A stretch of DNA of 64,000 nucleotides from Streptomyces sp. ERV7. Lineage in GTDB: Bacteria > Actinomycetota > Actinomycetes > Streptomycetales > Streptomycetaceae. Under the pieces are notes generated by a model. It worked only from the letters and a program-made list of their open reading frames with translations, had not been told where the DNA came from and searched no databases. The translations under genes and the position numbers were made by a program. This document shows positions 45,049 to 53,798 of this stretch, piece by piece. Numbering within the stretch: the stretch's first letter is position 1; every line of letters starts with the position of its first letter. Location: the NCBI RefSeq assembly GCF_001653515.1, contig NZ_LYOY01000029.1:1704161-1768160 (forward strand). The letters run 5' to 3'.

Positions 45049-46322
45049 CCTCGGCGCCCCCGGCGGCCCCGGCCGGCGCCCTGGACGCCGACCGGCTGCG
45101 GCTGCTCCGTACGACACTGGCCCAGGCCGCCAAGTCCCCGTTCTACGCACCCGTCCTCGCCGGTCTCGGCGCCGACGACCTGGCGCGGGCCGGCTTCGAC
45201 GTCCTGGAGCGGCTGCCGTTCACCGACAAGGCGGCCCTGCGCGAGGCGGGGCTGAGGATCCTGTCCGTGCCCCTCGCCGAAACGGTCCGCTACTACGAGT
45301 CCTCCGGCACCACCGGCACGCCCACGCCGACGCCCAAGACCAAGGCGGACATCGCGGCCAACACCCGTGGCCTGCTGCTGAACTGGCAGCGGATCCTGAG
45401 CCCGCGCGAGGACAAGGCGATCCTCCTCGTCCCCTCGGACATCGCGCCGGTCGCCGACGCGATGGTCTACGGCCTGGAGGCGATGGACGTCTTCAGCGTC
45501 CGCGCGTTCCCCTTCACCCGGGGCGTCTCGGGCTGGGACCAGATCGTACGGATCTGCCGGGAGACCGGGATCACCACGGTCCTCACCACTCCGGGCCTGA
45601 GCCTGCACTTCTACGCGGAACTGAAGAACCGGGGCATCGACCCGACCGCCTTCGGCATCCGCAAGGTCCTGCTCCTGGGCGAACTGCTCACCGAGCCCAT
45701 GCGGGCCATGCTGGAGCGGATGTGGGACGCCCAGGTCTACATCAACTCCTACGGCTCCTCGGAGACGGGGACCTGCTCCACCTCGTGCCCCGAGAAGCGC
45801 ATGCACCTGCTGGAGCACATGTACCACTTCGAGTGGGTGGACCCCGGGACGGGGGCTCCCACCGACGCGGACACCGCCGAGCTGGTGCTCACCACGCTCA
45901 CCGCCGACGCCCGTCCGCTGCTCCGCTACCGGACCGGCGACCTGGTGCGGCGTGTGCCCGGCACCTGTGCCTGCGGTCTCGGCCTGCCGATGGTCGAGGT
46001 GCTCGGCCGGGCCACCGACGAGCTGGAGATCGCCGGACGCCGGCTGCGGCCGTACGACATCGAGGAGATCGTCTACGCGATCCCGGGTCTGCTCGGGTAC
46101 TGCATCCGGTTCGAGGACGACGGCCGGGCCCTGCTCTGCCTGGAGGTGGAGCGGGACCACCAGGACGACGCCCGGTGCGCCGAGATCGTCCGGCTCGCCG
46201 AGCGGGCGCTGGCCGCCCGCGACCTGCCGCTGGAGATCGAGCTGTCCTTCGACTTCAACGAACTCACCAAGAGGGGAGGTGGATTCAAGAATTGGAAACT
46301 CACACACGTGGTACGGACATGA
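45045..46322 (+). CDS. PaaK-like adenylate-forming ligase 3
   Basis: A 425-residue adenylating enzyme: ATP loop YESSGTTGTPTPTPKTKADI, motif NSYGSSETGTCSTSCPEKR, hinge YRTGDLVRR, CACGLGLP pair, and C-terminal domain DELEIAGRRLRPYDIEEIVY, ending FNELTKRGGGFKNWKLTHVVRT with the usual late lysines. Three ligases in one operon suggest at least two different acids are activated, or that activation is iterative. ATG 45045 overlaps the previous stop; its own stop overlaps the next start (ATGA). Confidence 0.87.
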   Translation: MTSAPPAAPAGALDADRLRLLRTTLAQAAKSPFYAPVLAGLGADDLARAGFDVLERLPFTDKAALREAGLRILSVPLAETVRYYESSGTTGTPTPTPKTKADIAANTRGLLLNWQRILSPREDKAILLVPSDIAPVADAMVYGLEAMDVFSVRAFPFTRGVSGWDQIVRICRETGITTVLTTPGLSLHFYAELKNRGIDPTAFGIRKVLLLGELLTEPMRAMLERMWDAQVYINSYGSSETGTCSTSCPEKRMHLLEHMYHFEWVDPGTGAPTDADTAELVLTTLTADARPLLRYRTGDLVRRVPGTCACGLGLPMVEVLGRATDELEIAGRRLRPYDIEEIVYAIPGLLGYCIRFEDDGRALLCLEVERDHQDDARCAEIVRLAERALAARDLPLEIELSFDFNELTKRGGGFKNWKLTHVVRT

Positions 46323-47233
46323 CCGTCCATGACTCCTGGCGGCTCGACGGCTGGGTCACCACCGTGCGCCTGCGCGGCGAGCGGGTGGCGGCCGCCGCCG
46401 TCGGCGGACGGTTCGCCCTGGGCGCCTGGGGCAGCGCCGAGCCGGACCGGCTGATCGAGTTCGACAGCTCCGTCACCGATATCGCCGCCCATCCGGACGG
46501 CTGGGTGCTGTCCCTGGAAGCGGGGAGCGTCGTCCTCGTCTCGGAGGAGGGCCGGCTCCTTGAGCGGCGGGACGGTGTCGGCGGCTGGCGGCTGGCCGAG
46601 GACGCCCACGGGCACCTGGCCGTGAGCCGCAACGGCTCGGTGGCACTGATCGACCGTCAGCTCCGGCCGGTGTGGGCACGGTCGGGCCCCTCGGCCTGGG
46701 AGATCTGCCTCGGCCACGACCGCGTCACCACACCGAGCACCGAAGGCACGGTCAGCTGCCGTGCGCACGCGAGTGGGGAACTGCTCTGGCAGCACACCGA
46801 GCGCTTTCCGGTCTACGGATGCGCGGCGATCGACGAGGGTTTCGCGGTCGGGACCGCCGAGGGCGCCCTGCTCGTCCTCGATGTGGCGGGAGCGCCGGTG
46901 CGCCGCACCGGGACCCATGCGGTGCGCATGGTGGTCGCCGACGACGGCGGGCTGCTGGCCGCCTGTGTGGACGGCACGCTGCGCTCGTACGACGCCCGTC
47001 TCACCGAGCGCTGGCGGTTCACGACCGGGTCCTGGGTGAAGGCCGTGGACACGCGGGGCGACAGCATCGCCGTCGCCTCCGCCGACCACCACCTCTACCT
47101 CCTGGACCGCGACGGCCGTGAACTCAGCCGCTTCCGGGCCGGGCACACCGTCCTGTCGGCCGCGCGCGGCGACGGCCTGCTCGCCGCCGGATCGGCCGAC
47201 GGGCTCCTCTACTTCCTGACCGGTCCTTCCTGA
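46319..47233 (+). CDS. PQQ/WD-like beta-propeller protein
   Basis: A 304-residue all-beta protein of repeated four-strand blades (for example AVSRNGSVALIDRQLRPVWARSG, TEGTVSCRAHASGELLWQHTE, VGTAEGALLVLDVAGAPVRR, CVDGTLRSYDARLTERWRFTTG, ASADHHLYLLDRDGRELSRF). The blades are spaced about 38-40 residues, giving roughly seven. There is no signal peptide, so it is cytosolic, unlike most PQQ enzymes. No catalytic motif is evident; a scaffold for the ligases or modifying enzymes is possible. Overlaps ligase 3 by ATGA. Confidence 0.72.
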   Translation: MTVHDSWRLDGWVTTVRLRGERVAAAAVGGRFALGAWGSAEPDRLIEFDSSVTDIAAHPDGWVLSLEAGSVVLVSEEGRLLERRDGVGGWRLAEDAHGHLAVSRNGSVALIDRQLRPVWARSGPSAWEICLGHDRVTTPSTEGTVSCRAHASGELLWQHTERFPVYGCAAIDEGFAVGTAEGALLVLDVAGAPVRRTGTHAVRMVVADDGGLLAACVDGTLRSYDARLTERWRFTTGSWVKAVDTRGDSIAVASADHHLYLLDRDGRELSRFRAGHTVLSAARGDGLLAAGSADGLLYFLTGPS

Positions 47234-47307
47234 CCCGTCCTCGCCGACCCGCCCCGCCCCCGCTCTGATCACGTTCTTGCCCGTCCGATATCGAAGGAGC
47301 ACCACCC

Positions 47308-49200
47308 ATGTCTGACTACCCCGCGTCGAAGGTGGACGTCTGTGTCGTCGGCGCCGGACCACACGGCCTCGCGTTCGCCAAAGCCCTGCTGGACGCGGGC
47401 CACAGCGTCGCCGTGGTGGACCGGGAGACCGACCGTTCCGGCAAGCGTCAGACCATGCTGATCCAGCCCGGCGCCATCAAGGTCCTCGACTCCCTCGGGG
47501 TCCGGGAGGCGGTGGAAGCGGTGACCCACCGGATGGACGGCTACGACTACTACGTGGACGGCGACCGCATCGCGGTGCTGCGCTACGCCGACATCGAGGA
47601 CAGCCCGTTCGGATACGGACTCGGGGCGCCCTACCGGGTCCTGCAGCACGCCTTCCTGGACGAACTCCTCAAGTACCCGCAGTTCGAGATCTTCGACGGG
47701 GCCAAGGTCTCCGCCCTGCTCAAGGACGCCTACGGCGCCATGGAGGGCGTGCTCTTCACCCAGGACGGCGTCGAGCGCACCGTGGAGTGCCGCCTGGTGA
47801 TCGCGGCGGACGGCGAGGGCTCCCCCACCCGTGACCTGGCCGGCATCTCCGTACAGCCCGCCGCCTGGGACTACGAGGCGATCACGTTCCTGGCGCCGCG
47901 TCCCGACGAGTGGCCCTCGGTGCTCAGCAACTACCGTGCCAGCGACAACCGTTACCTCGGTCTGGCCGCCTACTCGCCCGACGAGGTGAGCGTGCTGTGG
48001 GGCATCCGCAGCGGCTCGTTCGACGAGGTGAAGGCCCAGGGGTTCGACACCTTCCTGGAGCGGATCCTCTCGGTGGAGCCCCGGCTCGCCCCGGCCCTGA
48101 AGGGCCTGAGCGGCTGGCAGGACGTGCGCCACCACAACTTCCCCGGCCACATCGCCGACACCTGGGTGGGCGACGGCGTGATGCTGCTCGGCAGCACCGC
48201 CCACAGCCTGACCACGTTCGGCGGACAGAACATGAACCTGGCGCTGTACGACGCCCAGTCGGCGGCCAGGACCGCGGTGCGGGCACTGGCCGAGCAGGAC
48301 CTCTCGGCGGCCTCACTGGCCGCGTACGAGAACGAGCGCCGCCCGCTGGTGGAGAACATCGCCAAGTTCCAGACCCAGGCGGCCGCCCCGGACACCGACG
48401 GCTCGGGCGGTCCCGCCGCCGCGGCGGTCGCCGCGGGGCTGAAGCAGATGTTCCGGTCCATGGCGCTGGGCCCGAGCGCCTGGCAGACCCCGTCCGCCGC
48501 ACCGGCCGCCGGAGCGGGCCGGGGCCCCGGCGCCTTCGACCCGTCGATGATCCCGACCGACATCTACCGCTTCGACTTCCGTTACGACACCGCTCTCAAC
48601 TGGGCCTGGAAGAAGGCCCCGAAGAACGACCCGGTGATGACCGAGATCGGCATGTACGCCTGGGAGAAGAACGTCCCGATCATCGGCCCGCTGTCCGGGC
48701 GTCTGCTGTGGCAGCTGGCGAAGATGTCCGGCGCGAAGCGGATCTTCGAGTTCGGCTCGGCGGTCGGCTTCTCCACCGTCTGGCTGGCGCGAGCCGTCGG
48801 GCCCGAGGGCAAGGTCTACTACACCGAGTCGGATCCCGAACTCGCCGCCAAGGCCACCGAGTTCATCGAGAAGGCGGGTGTCGCGGACCGGGTCGAGATC
48901 ATGGTCGGGGACGCGATGGAGTCCTTCCGCACGGTCGAGGGCGACTTCGACCTCATCCTGTGCGACATCGACAAGCGCCTCTACCCGGAGGTGTTCGCCG
49001 CGGCGCTGCCCCGGCTGGTCAGCGGCGGGCTGTTCGTCGCCGACAACATCTTCTGGAACGGGGACGCGCTCAACGGCTACACCCGCGACGACCTCGGCAG
49101 GGCGATCGGCGAGACCGTGGACGCGATGCTCGCCGAGGAGTCGCTGTTCACCACCCTGATCCCGCTCGGGGACGGGCTCGCGGTCGGATACAAGGAATGA
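47308..49200 (+). CDS. FAD monooxygenase fused to catechol-type O-methyltransferase
   Basis: A 630-residue fusion. Residues 1-360 form a class A flavin monooxygenase: VCVVGAGPHGLAFAKALLDAG (dinucleotide loop with PH in place of the usual small residues), RLVIAADGEGSPTRDLAG, and GDGVMLLGSTAHSLTTFGGQNMNLALYDAQ. A Gly/Ala/Pro-rich linker (about 361-411) leads to a class I SAM methyltransferase of the CCoAOMT/COMT type with FEFGSAVGFSTVWLARA (about 479-495), metal site DLILCDIDKRLYPEV and VADNIFWNG. The pair should hydroxylate the aromatic ring and methylate the new catechol-like oxygen. ATG 47308 follows GAAGGAGC. Stop overlaps the next start. Confidence 0.9.
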   Translation: MSDYPASKVDVCVVGAGPHGLAFAKALLDAGHSVAVVDRETDRSGKRQTMLIQPGAIKVLDSLGVREAVEAVTHRMDGYDYYVDGDRIAVLRYADIEDSPFGYGLGAPYRVLQHAFLDELLKYPQFEIFDGAKVSALLKDAYGAMEGVLFTQDGVERTVECRLVIAADGEGSPTRDLAGISVQPAAWDYEAITFLAPRPDEWPSVLSNYRASDNRYLGLAAYSPDEVSVLWGIRSGSFDEVKAQGFDTFLERILSVEPRLAPALKGLSGWQDVRHHNFPGHIADTWVGDGVMLLGSTAHSLTTFGGQNMNLALYDAQSAARTAVRALAEQDLSAASLAAYENERRPLVENIAKFQTQAAAPDTDGSGGPAAAAVAAGLKQMFRSMALGPSAWQTPSAAPAAGAGRGPGAFDPSMIPTDIYRFDFRYDTALNWAWKKAPKNDPVMTEIGMYAWEKNVPIIGPLSGRLLWQLAKMSGAKRIFEFGSAVGFSTVWLARAVGPEGKVYYTESDPELAAKATEFIEKAGVADRVEIMVGDAMESFRTVEGDFDLILCDIDKRLYPEVFAAALPRLVSGGLFVADNIFWNGDALNGYTRDDLGRAIGETVDAMLAEESLFTTLIPLGDGLAVGYKE

Positions 49201-49775
49201 GCGTGCGGCTGGTCGCCATCGGCGGCAGCATCGGCCGGCCGGGCCGGCCGTCGCGGACCGAGGCGGCGCTGCGACGCGCGACGGCCGCGGCCGTGGAAGC
49301 CGGGGCCGAGGCGGAGTTCTTCGTCGGCGAGCAGCTGCGGCTGCCGCTGTACGACCCCTCGTCCACGGTCCGGGACGCCAGGACGCGGGATCTGCTCGAC
49401 GCGGTCCGCCGGGCCGACGCGCTGCTGATCGCCTCGCCCGCGTACCACGGCGCGGTCTCCGGGCTCATCAAGAACGCCCTGGACTACTTCGAGGATCTGC
49501 GCGAGGACTGCCGCCCGTATCTGGAACAGCGGGTGGTCGGCTGCATCGGGGTGGGGGCGGGGCCGCAGGGCCCGGCCGCCGCGCTGCGCAGCCTGCGCGA
49601 CATCGTGCACGCGCTGCGCGGCTGGCCCACACCGCTGGGGGTGGTGGTCGGCGCGGCGCCGACCGACCTCTCGGGCGGGCGGGACGACCGCACGGCGGCC
49701 CAGCTCGATGCCATGGGCTCCGAGGTGGCCGACTTCGCACGGATGAGGTCCGCCGCACGGCCGTTGCTCGGCTGA
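49197..49775 (+). CDS. NAD(P)H-dependent FMN reductase
   Basis: Flavodoxin-like protein of 192 residues: FMN phosphate loop GGSIGRPGRPSRTEAALR, AYHGAVSGLIKNALDYFEDL and GCIGVGAGPQGPAAALRSLRDIVHALRGW. It is of the NADPH-dependent FMN reductase family found beside monooxygenases that need reduced flavin; here it may feed a cluster reaction or reduce a nitroso or quinone-imine intermediate. ATG 49197 overlaps the fusion gene by ATGA. Confidence 0.87.
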   Translation: MSVRLVAIGGSIGRPGRPSRTEAALRRATAAAVEAGAEAEFFVGEQLRLPLYDPSSTVRDARTRDLLDAVRRADALLIASPAYHGAVSGLIKNALDYFEDLREDCRPYLEQRVVGCIGVGAGPQGPAAALRSLRDIVHALRGWPTPLGVVVGAAPTDLSGGRDDRTAAQLDAMGSEVADFARMRSAARPLLG

Positions 49776-49835
49776 CGAGGAGACAGGAGGAGCCACGGCC
49801 CCGTTCCCAGGGCCGTGCCGACGACAGGAGGCTCG

Positions 49836-50330
49836 ATGGAGCACCCCATCATCTACGGTGTGTGCCACGACATCGCGGTGGCACGGGTGGCGGTCGCCGG
49901 AGCGCCCAGGCGGCCGGGGGTCGTGGCGGAGATATTCCGGTCCCTGGCCAACTCCGGTATCAGCTCGGACATGGCACGCAACACGGCCATGCCCGACGGC
50001 CGCGACGACCTCTCCTTCATCGTCGCCGAGAGTGACGCGGCGACGGTGCTGGCCGTCCTGGAGCAGGCGCGGGACACCATGGGCTTCGACTCGGTGAGCG
50101 TGGACGTCGGCATCGGCAAGGTGGCGCTGATCGGCGCCAGCCTGCGGTCCAACTCCGAGATCATCGCCCGGTACTTCGAGTCGCTGCGCGATGCCGGGAT
50201 CGCGGTGGAGATGGTCACGGCCGCGGACGGCTGCATCGCGGTGGTGACCCGGGAGCGGGACGCGGGCCGGGCCGCACACCACCTCAAGTCCACTTTCCAG
50301 CAGGGCGAACCGTCCCCCCTGCTCCAGTAG
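49836..50330 (+). CDS. Stand-alone aspartokinase regulatory (beta-subunit-like) ACT protein
   Basis: A 164-residue tandem ACT protein matching the regulatory half of actinobacterial aspartokinase: EHPIIYGVCHDIAVARVAVAGAPRRPGVVAEIFRSLANSGI, IGKVALIGASLRSNSEIIARYFESLRDAGIAVEM. The catalytic kinase domain is absent. In Corynebacterium and Streptomyces the beta subunit made from an internal start inside lysC/ask controls feedback by Lys and Thr. Here the stretch around GRDDLSF and VTAADGCIAVV differs from the usual GTTDITF and STSEIRISV effector segments. It probably tunes aspartate-semialdehyde supply for the aldolase. ATG 49836 follows AGGAGG. Confidence 0.83.
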   Translation: MEHPIIYGVCHDIAVARVAVAGAPRRPGVVAEIFRSLANSGISSDMARNTAMPDGRDDLSFIVAESDAATVLAVLEQARDTMGFDSVSVDVGIGKVALIGASLRSNSEIIARYFESLRDAGIAVEMVTAADGCIAVVTRERDAGRAAHHLKSTFQQGEPSPLLQ

Positions 50331-50409
50331 GAGCGGCCCGCGCGCGCTAGGTTGATCACAGACGGGAGACGGGCCGCCGCACGCGCGGCCCGCTGACGAG
50401 GGGGCTTGA

Positions 50410-52047
50410 ATGGCGGATCGGCACAGCACCGGACGACGGGTCCCGGTCCTGATCGTCGGGGGGAGCCTGAGCGGTCTGTCGGCCGCTCTGTTCCTGGCCG
50501 CGAAGGGCGTCGAGTGCCTGCTGGTCGAGCAGCGGCCGGGCACCTCGGTCCATCCGCGGGCCCGGCTGGTGACGGCCCGCTCGATGGAGCTGTTCCGTTC
50601 GGTGGGCATCGAGAGCGGGGTCCGCGCGGCGGGTGATCCCGGGCCCATCGGTTTCGTCGTGGTGGACACGCTGGCCGACGAGCACTACGTGCCGACCGGC
50701 AACCACCACGACGAGACCCTGGACATCAGCCCGACCGGGATGCGCCTGTGCGATCAGCAGCAGCTGGAGCCACTGGTGCTGGAGCGGGCGCGGGAACTGG
50801 GCGCCGAGGTCAGCTTCGGGACCCGGTTCGAGGGCCTCACCCAGGACGCGGACGGGGTCACGGCCACGCTCAGCGAGACCGACGGCGACGGCACGGCGAC
50901 CTGGACGGTGCGCTGCGACTACCTGCTGGCCGCGGACGGCATCCGCAGCCCGGTACGGGAGGCGCTGGGCATCGGCCGGCACGGCCCCGGGCCGCTGGGG
51001 CGTTCGGTGAGCGCGATCTTCGACGCCGATCTGGAGCCGGTGCTCAAGGGACGGCGGGCCATGGCCGTGATCGTCAAGCAGGCCGGTGCCTTCCTCTTCG
51101 CCCGCGGCAACAGCGAGTCCCGGATGTGGCAGCTCGGGTTCCCCCTGTTCGACGGCATCGACGCCTCCCCGGAGGGCCTGCGCGAGCGGACCCGGGAGCT
51201 GGTCCGGGTGGCTGCCGCCGACCCCGGCCTCGACGTCACCGTGCACAGCGCCATGGCCTGGGAGAGCGCGGCCCTGGTGGCCGACCGGTTCCGGTCCGGC
51301 CGGGTGTTCCTGGTGGGTGACTCCGCGCACGCCATGCCGCCTGCCGGTGGCTTCGGCGGCAACACCGGGGTCCAGGACGGCCACAACCTCGCCTGGAAGC
51401 TGGCGGCGGTCCTCTCCGGCGCCGCGGGCGAGTCGCTTCTGGACACCTACGACGCGGAGCGGCGCCCGGTCGCGGACTTCACGGTCGAGGAGACCCTGGC
51501 GCGGATCGGCCAGTCGTCCGCCGAGTCCCGCGCCACCGTCCAACTCGGCTACGGCTACCCGTCGTTGCTCGCCACCGTCCCACCGGACGGCTCCGCCGAG
51601 GAGAGCGGCGAGGCGGCCCTCACCCAGGACCCGCACCGCCCGACGGGCCGTCCGGGAACCAGGGCGGCGCATCTGGTCCTGGAGTGCGAGGACGGCCGGC
51701 GGATCTCCGCACTGGACCTGTTCGGCGAGGGATTCGTGCTGCTCACGGGCGCACAGGGCGATGCGTGGGACTCCGCGCGCGTTCCGCTCGACGCGCGGGA
51801 ACCCGGCGTGAGCGTGCACCGGATCGTCGGCCCCGGTGCACGTACGACGGCGAAGGGGCCGGTGTACCTCGACGTGGACGGGACGTTCGCGTCGTCCTAC
51901 GCCATCGGCCCCCGGGGAGCCGTGCTGGTCCGGCCGGACGGATTCATCGGCTGGCGGACGGCGGCGGACGGCCCCGGCGCGCGGGAGCGGCTGAGCGCGG
52001 CGGCGCTGGGCCTCATGGGCCACGCGCCCGTCGGCCCGTCCCGCTGA
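50410..52047 (+). CDS. FAD-dependent aromatic hydroxylase (PheA/TfdB type)
   Basis: A 545-residue class A flavoprotein monooxygenase: LIVGGSLSGLSAALFLAAKGVECLLVEQRPGTSVHPRARLVTARSMELFRSVG, DYLLAADGIRSPVREALG, RVFLVGDSAHAMPPAGGFGGNTGVQDGHNLAWKLAAVL, then a thioredoxin-like C-terminal domain (FGEGFVLLTGAQGDAW, VYLDVDGTFASSYAIGPRGAVLVRPDGFIGWR). This is the phenol-hydroxylase/RdmE-like branch, suited to hydroxylating an aminophenol or polycyclic product. ATG 50410 follows GAGGGG. It is 79 bp after the ACT gene and convergent with the PucR gene. Confidence 0.9.
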   Translation: MADRHSTGRRVPVLIVGGSLSGLSAALFLAAKGVECLLVEQRPGTSVHPRARLVTARSMELFRSVGIESGVRAAGDPGPIGFVVVDTLADEHYVPTGNHHDETLDISPTGMRLCDQQQLEPLVLERARELGAEVSFGTRFEGLTQDADGVTATLSETDGDGTATWTVRCDYLLAADGIRSPVREALGIGRHGPGPLGRSVSAIFDADLEPVLKGRRAMAVIVKQAGAFLFARGNSESRMWQLGFPLFDGIDASPEGLRERTRELVRVAAADPGLDVTVHSAMAWESAALVADRFRSGRVFLVGDSAHAMPPAGGFGGNTGVQDGHNLAWKLAAVLSGAAGESLLDTYDAERRPVADFTVEETLARIGQSSAESRATVQLGYGYPSLLATVPPDGSAEESGEAALTQDPHRPTGRPGTRAAHLVLECEDGRRISALDLFGEGFVLLTGAQGDAWDSARVPLDAREPGVSVHRIVGPGARTTAKGPVYLDVDGTFASSYAIGPRGAVLVRPDGFIGWRTAADGPGARERLSAAALGLMGHAPVGPSR

Positions 52048-52120
52048 GCGCGGGGCACCCGGCCCTTGCGGGCCCGTTCGATCCGGACGGACCCACCGGG
52101 GCCGGGGCGGCGGTCGACGG

Positions 52121-53314
52121 TCAGGCGCCCTCGGCCAGGGCGGCGGAGGGCGCGAGGTCCTGAGCGGCGAGCGCGAGCGCGAACGCGAGGATGCCGCGGG
52201 TGCGCACCGGGTTGATCCCGGTCAGCTGCTCGATCCGTTCCAGACGGTACGTCAGGGTGCGCCGGGCGACGTTGAGCCGACGGGCCGTTCTGGTCCGGTC
52301 CAAGTCCATCAAATAGAGCGTGCGGAGCGTCTTGAGGAGCTCCGGGGTCTCGATGATGGGAGCGATCAGGGAGACCAGCTGTCCGCGGTACTCGCTGTCG
52401 CGGGATATGGCGAGCTCACTGATGACCTGGTTGCCCTCGACCGTCTTGCCGTCGAGTCCGGCGATGTTGGCGAGCGACTCGATCACGGCCGCCTGCTGGA
52501 TGGCCATCGACAGTCCGGCACGCGGGGCGGTGACCGTTCCGGCGGGTGCGGCGAAGGTGATGCCCGCCTGTTTGAGCGCCTCCACGACCTGGCCGGCCGC
52601 CCCGTCGGCGGGCCCTTCGTGCGAGCGGATCGGGGCCAGTACGCACAGATGGCGGCCGACCTGGCAGGCCAGTCCCAGATCCCCGTTGGTCAGCACCGCC
52701 GACGCGCGCGCGACGGTCGCGGTGCCGGGCACGAGCTCGTCGGCCAGCCGCCCGGCCATGACCACGTACTCCTTCGCCGGCGTGTGGTGCGCCGCGGCCG
52801 CGAGCTCGTCGGAGGGCGAGCCGTTGAGCATGAGGTCCGCCAGCACCCGGCGCGAGGTGTCGAGGCCGGCCTGCTTCTGCGCGTGCAGATAGGCGAGGCT
52901 GATCGCGGCGGTGATCTCCTTCACCGCGGTGGAGGCCCACTGCGTGAGTGTCACCAACTCGCCCTGCTCGCCCGGCCGTGCCGAGACCCAGCAGGCCGCC
53001 AGGGCCACCGAGCAGCCCAGCTCCCAGGCGTGCAGCAGGGGGGTGATGCGCTCCCCCCGCTCGGCCAGCTGGACGGCGACCGCGGTACAGCGCGCAAGCT
53101 CCTCGGCCGGCAGCCGGCCGCCCTGCCGGTAGAGCTCAAGACCTTGGTCGAGCACCGTACGCAGAAGCTGCTGCCAGTTCTCGGCCGTTCCGCCGGAGTC
53201 CGCGCCCTCGACGTAGGCCTGAATCTTTTGCCAGACCTCCTGGGCGATTTCTTCGTTACGCCCGGCAAGCCTCACAAGTGTGTCCCCGCGAGAAATCTCC
53301 AAAGTGCCCATCAC
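52121..53314 (-). CDS. PucR family transcriptional regulator
   Basis: A 397-residue regulator of the PucR/CdaR type. The C-terminal HTH_30 is LKTLRTLYLMDLDRTRTARRLNVARRTLTYRLERIEQLTGINPVRTRGILAFALAL. The N-terminal half (HAWELGCSVALAACWVSA, QKQAGLDTSRRVLADLMLNGS) is the helical sensor and GGDEF-like central part found in these proteins. Position at the right end of the cluster, divergent from the VOC gene across a 484-bp region, makes it the likely pathway regulator. The first codon is GTG 53314 or ATG 53311. Confidence 0.87.
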   Translation of the reverse strand: MMGTLEISRGDTLVRLAGRNEEIAQEVWQKIQAYVEGADSGGTAENWQQLLRTVLDQGLELYRQGGRLPAEELARCTAVAVQLAERGERITPLLHAWELGCSVALAACWVSARPGEQGELVTLTQWASTAVKEITAAISLAYLHAQKQAGLDTSRRVLADLMLNGSPSDELAAAAHHTPAKEYVVMAGRLADELVPGTATVARASAVLTNGDLGLACQVGRHLCVLAPIRSHEGPADGAAGQVVEALKQAGITFAAPAGTVTAPRAGLSMAIQQAAVIESLANIAGLDGKTVEGNQVISELAISRDSEYRGQLVSLIAPIIETPELLKTLRTLYLMDLDRTRTARRLNVARRTLTYRLERIEQLTGINPVRTRGILAFALALAAQDLAPSAALAEGA

Positions 53315-53798
53315 ATGCCCCCATACATGTTGTGGCGCGCTCCACCCCGCCTAGCACACCACCCCCGGATGCATCAAATCTCCCCACGGGGCGGGCCGAC
53401 GGGCGCGGAGCGCGAAGAGCCCAAAGCCCAAACAATCTCGCACAGATCCGAAGTGACTTCCATCCGGGTTTCCCTCCACACCCCCACACCGAGTGTGATC
53501 TACGCCACAATACCGTCTCTTTTCCGTTTACTGAGCACTTCTTTACCGTTTTCCGGGAAGCGAACTACCTCTTCAGGCGTCCGGACGGGCGCGCGTGCCG
53601 TATTCACAAAGTGCTCACAGGACGCCGCTGACCTCCCTCGGGGCCCTTCCCAGGTGTGCAGACTCCCCGGCGCCATTTCGACACTGAGCATGGTGACCGG
53701 TTCCCGGCGGAACCGATAGTGGAGCTGATGCAGCGGCCACATCGACGCGGGGTGACTGCGGAAGATTGCCGGGCGCCACGAGGCCAAGGGAGGCCCAA
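53315..53798. promoter_or_regulatory. Long divergent promoter region between pucR and the VOC gene
   Basis: A 484-bp stretch without a convincing gene. It is AT-richer than the surroundings at about 53500-53580 (TCTTTTCCGTTTACTGAGCA, CTTCTTTACCGTTTTCC), where direct TTTCCGTTT / TTTACCGTTTTCC repeats could be regulator sites. It should hold the promoters of the PucR and VOC genes. Confidence 0.5.
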
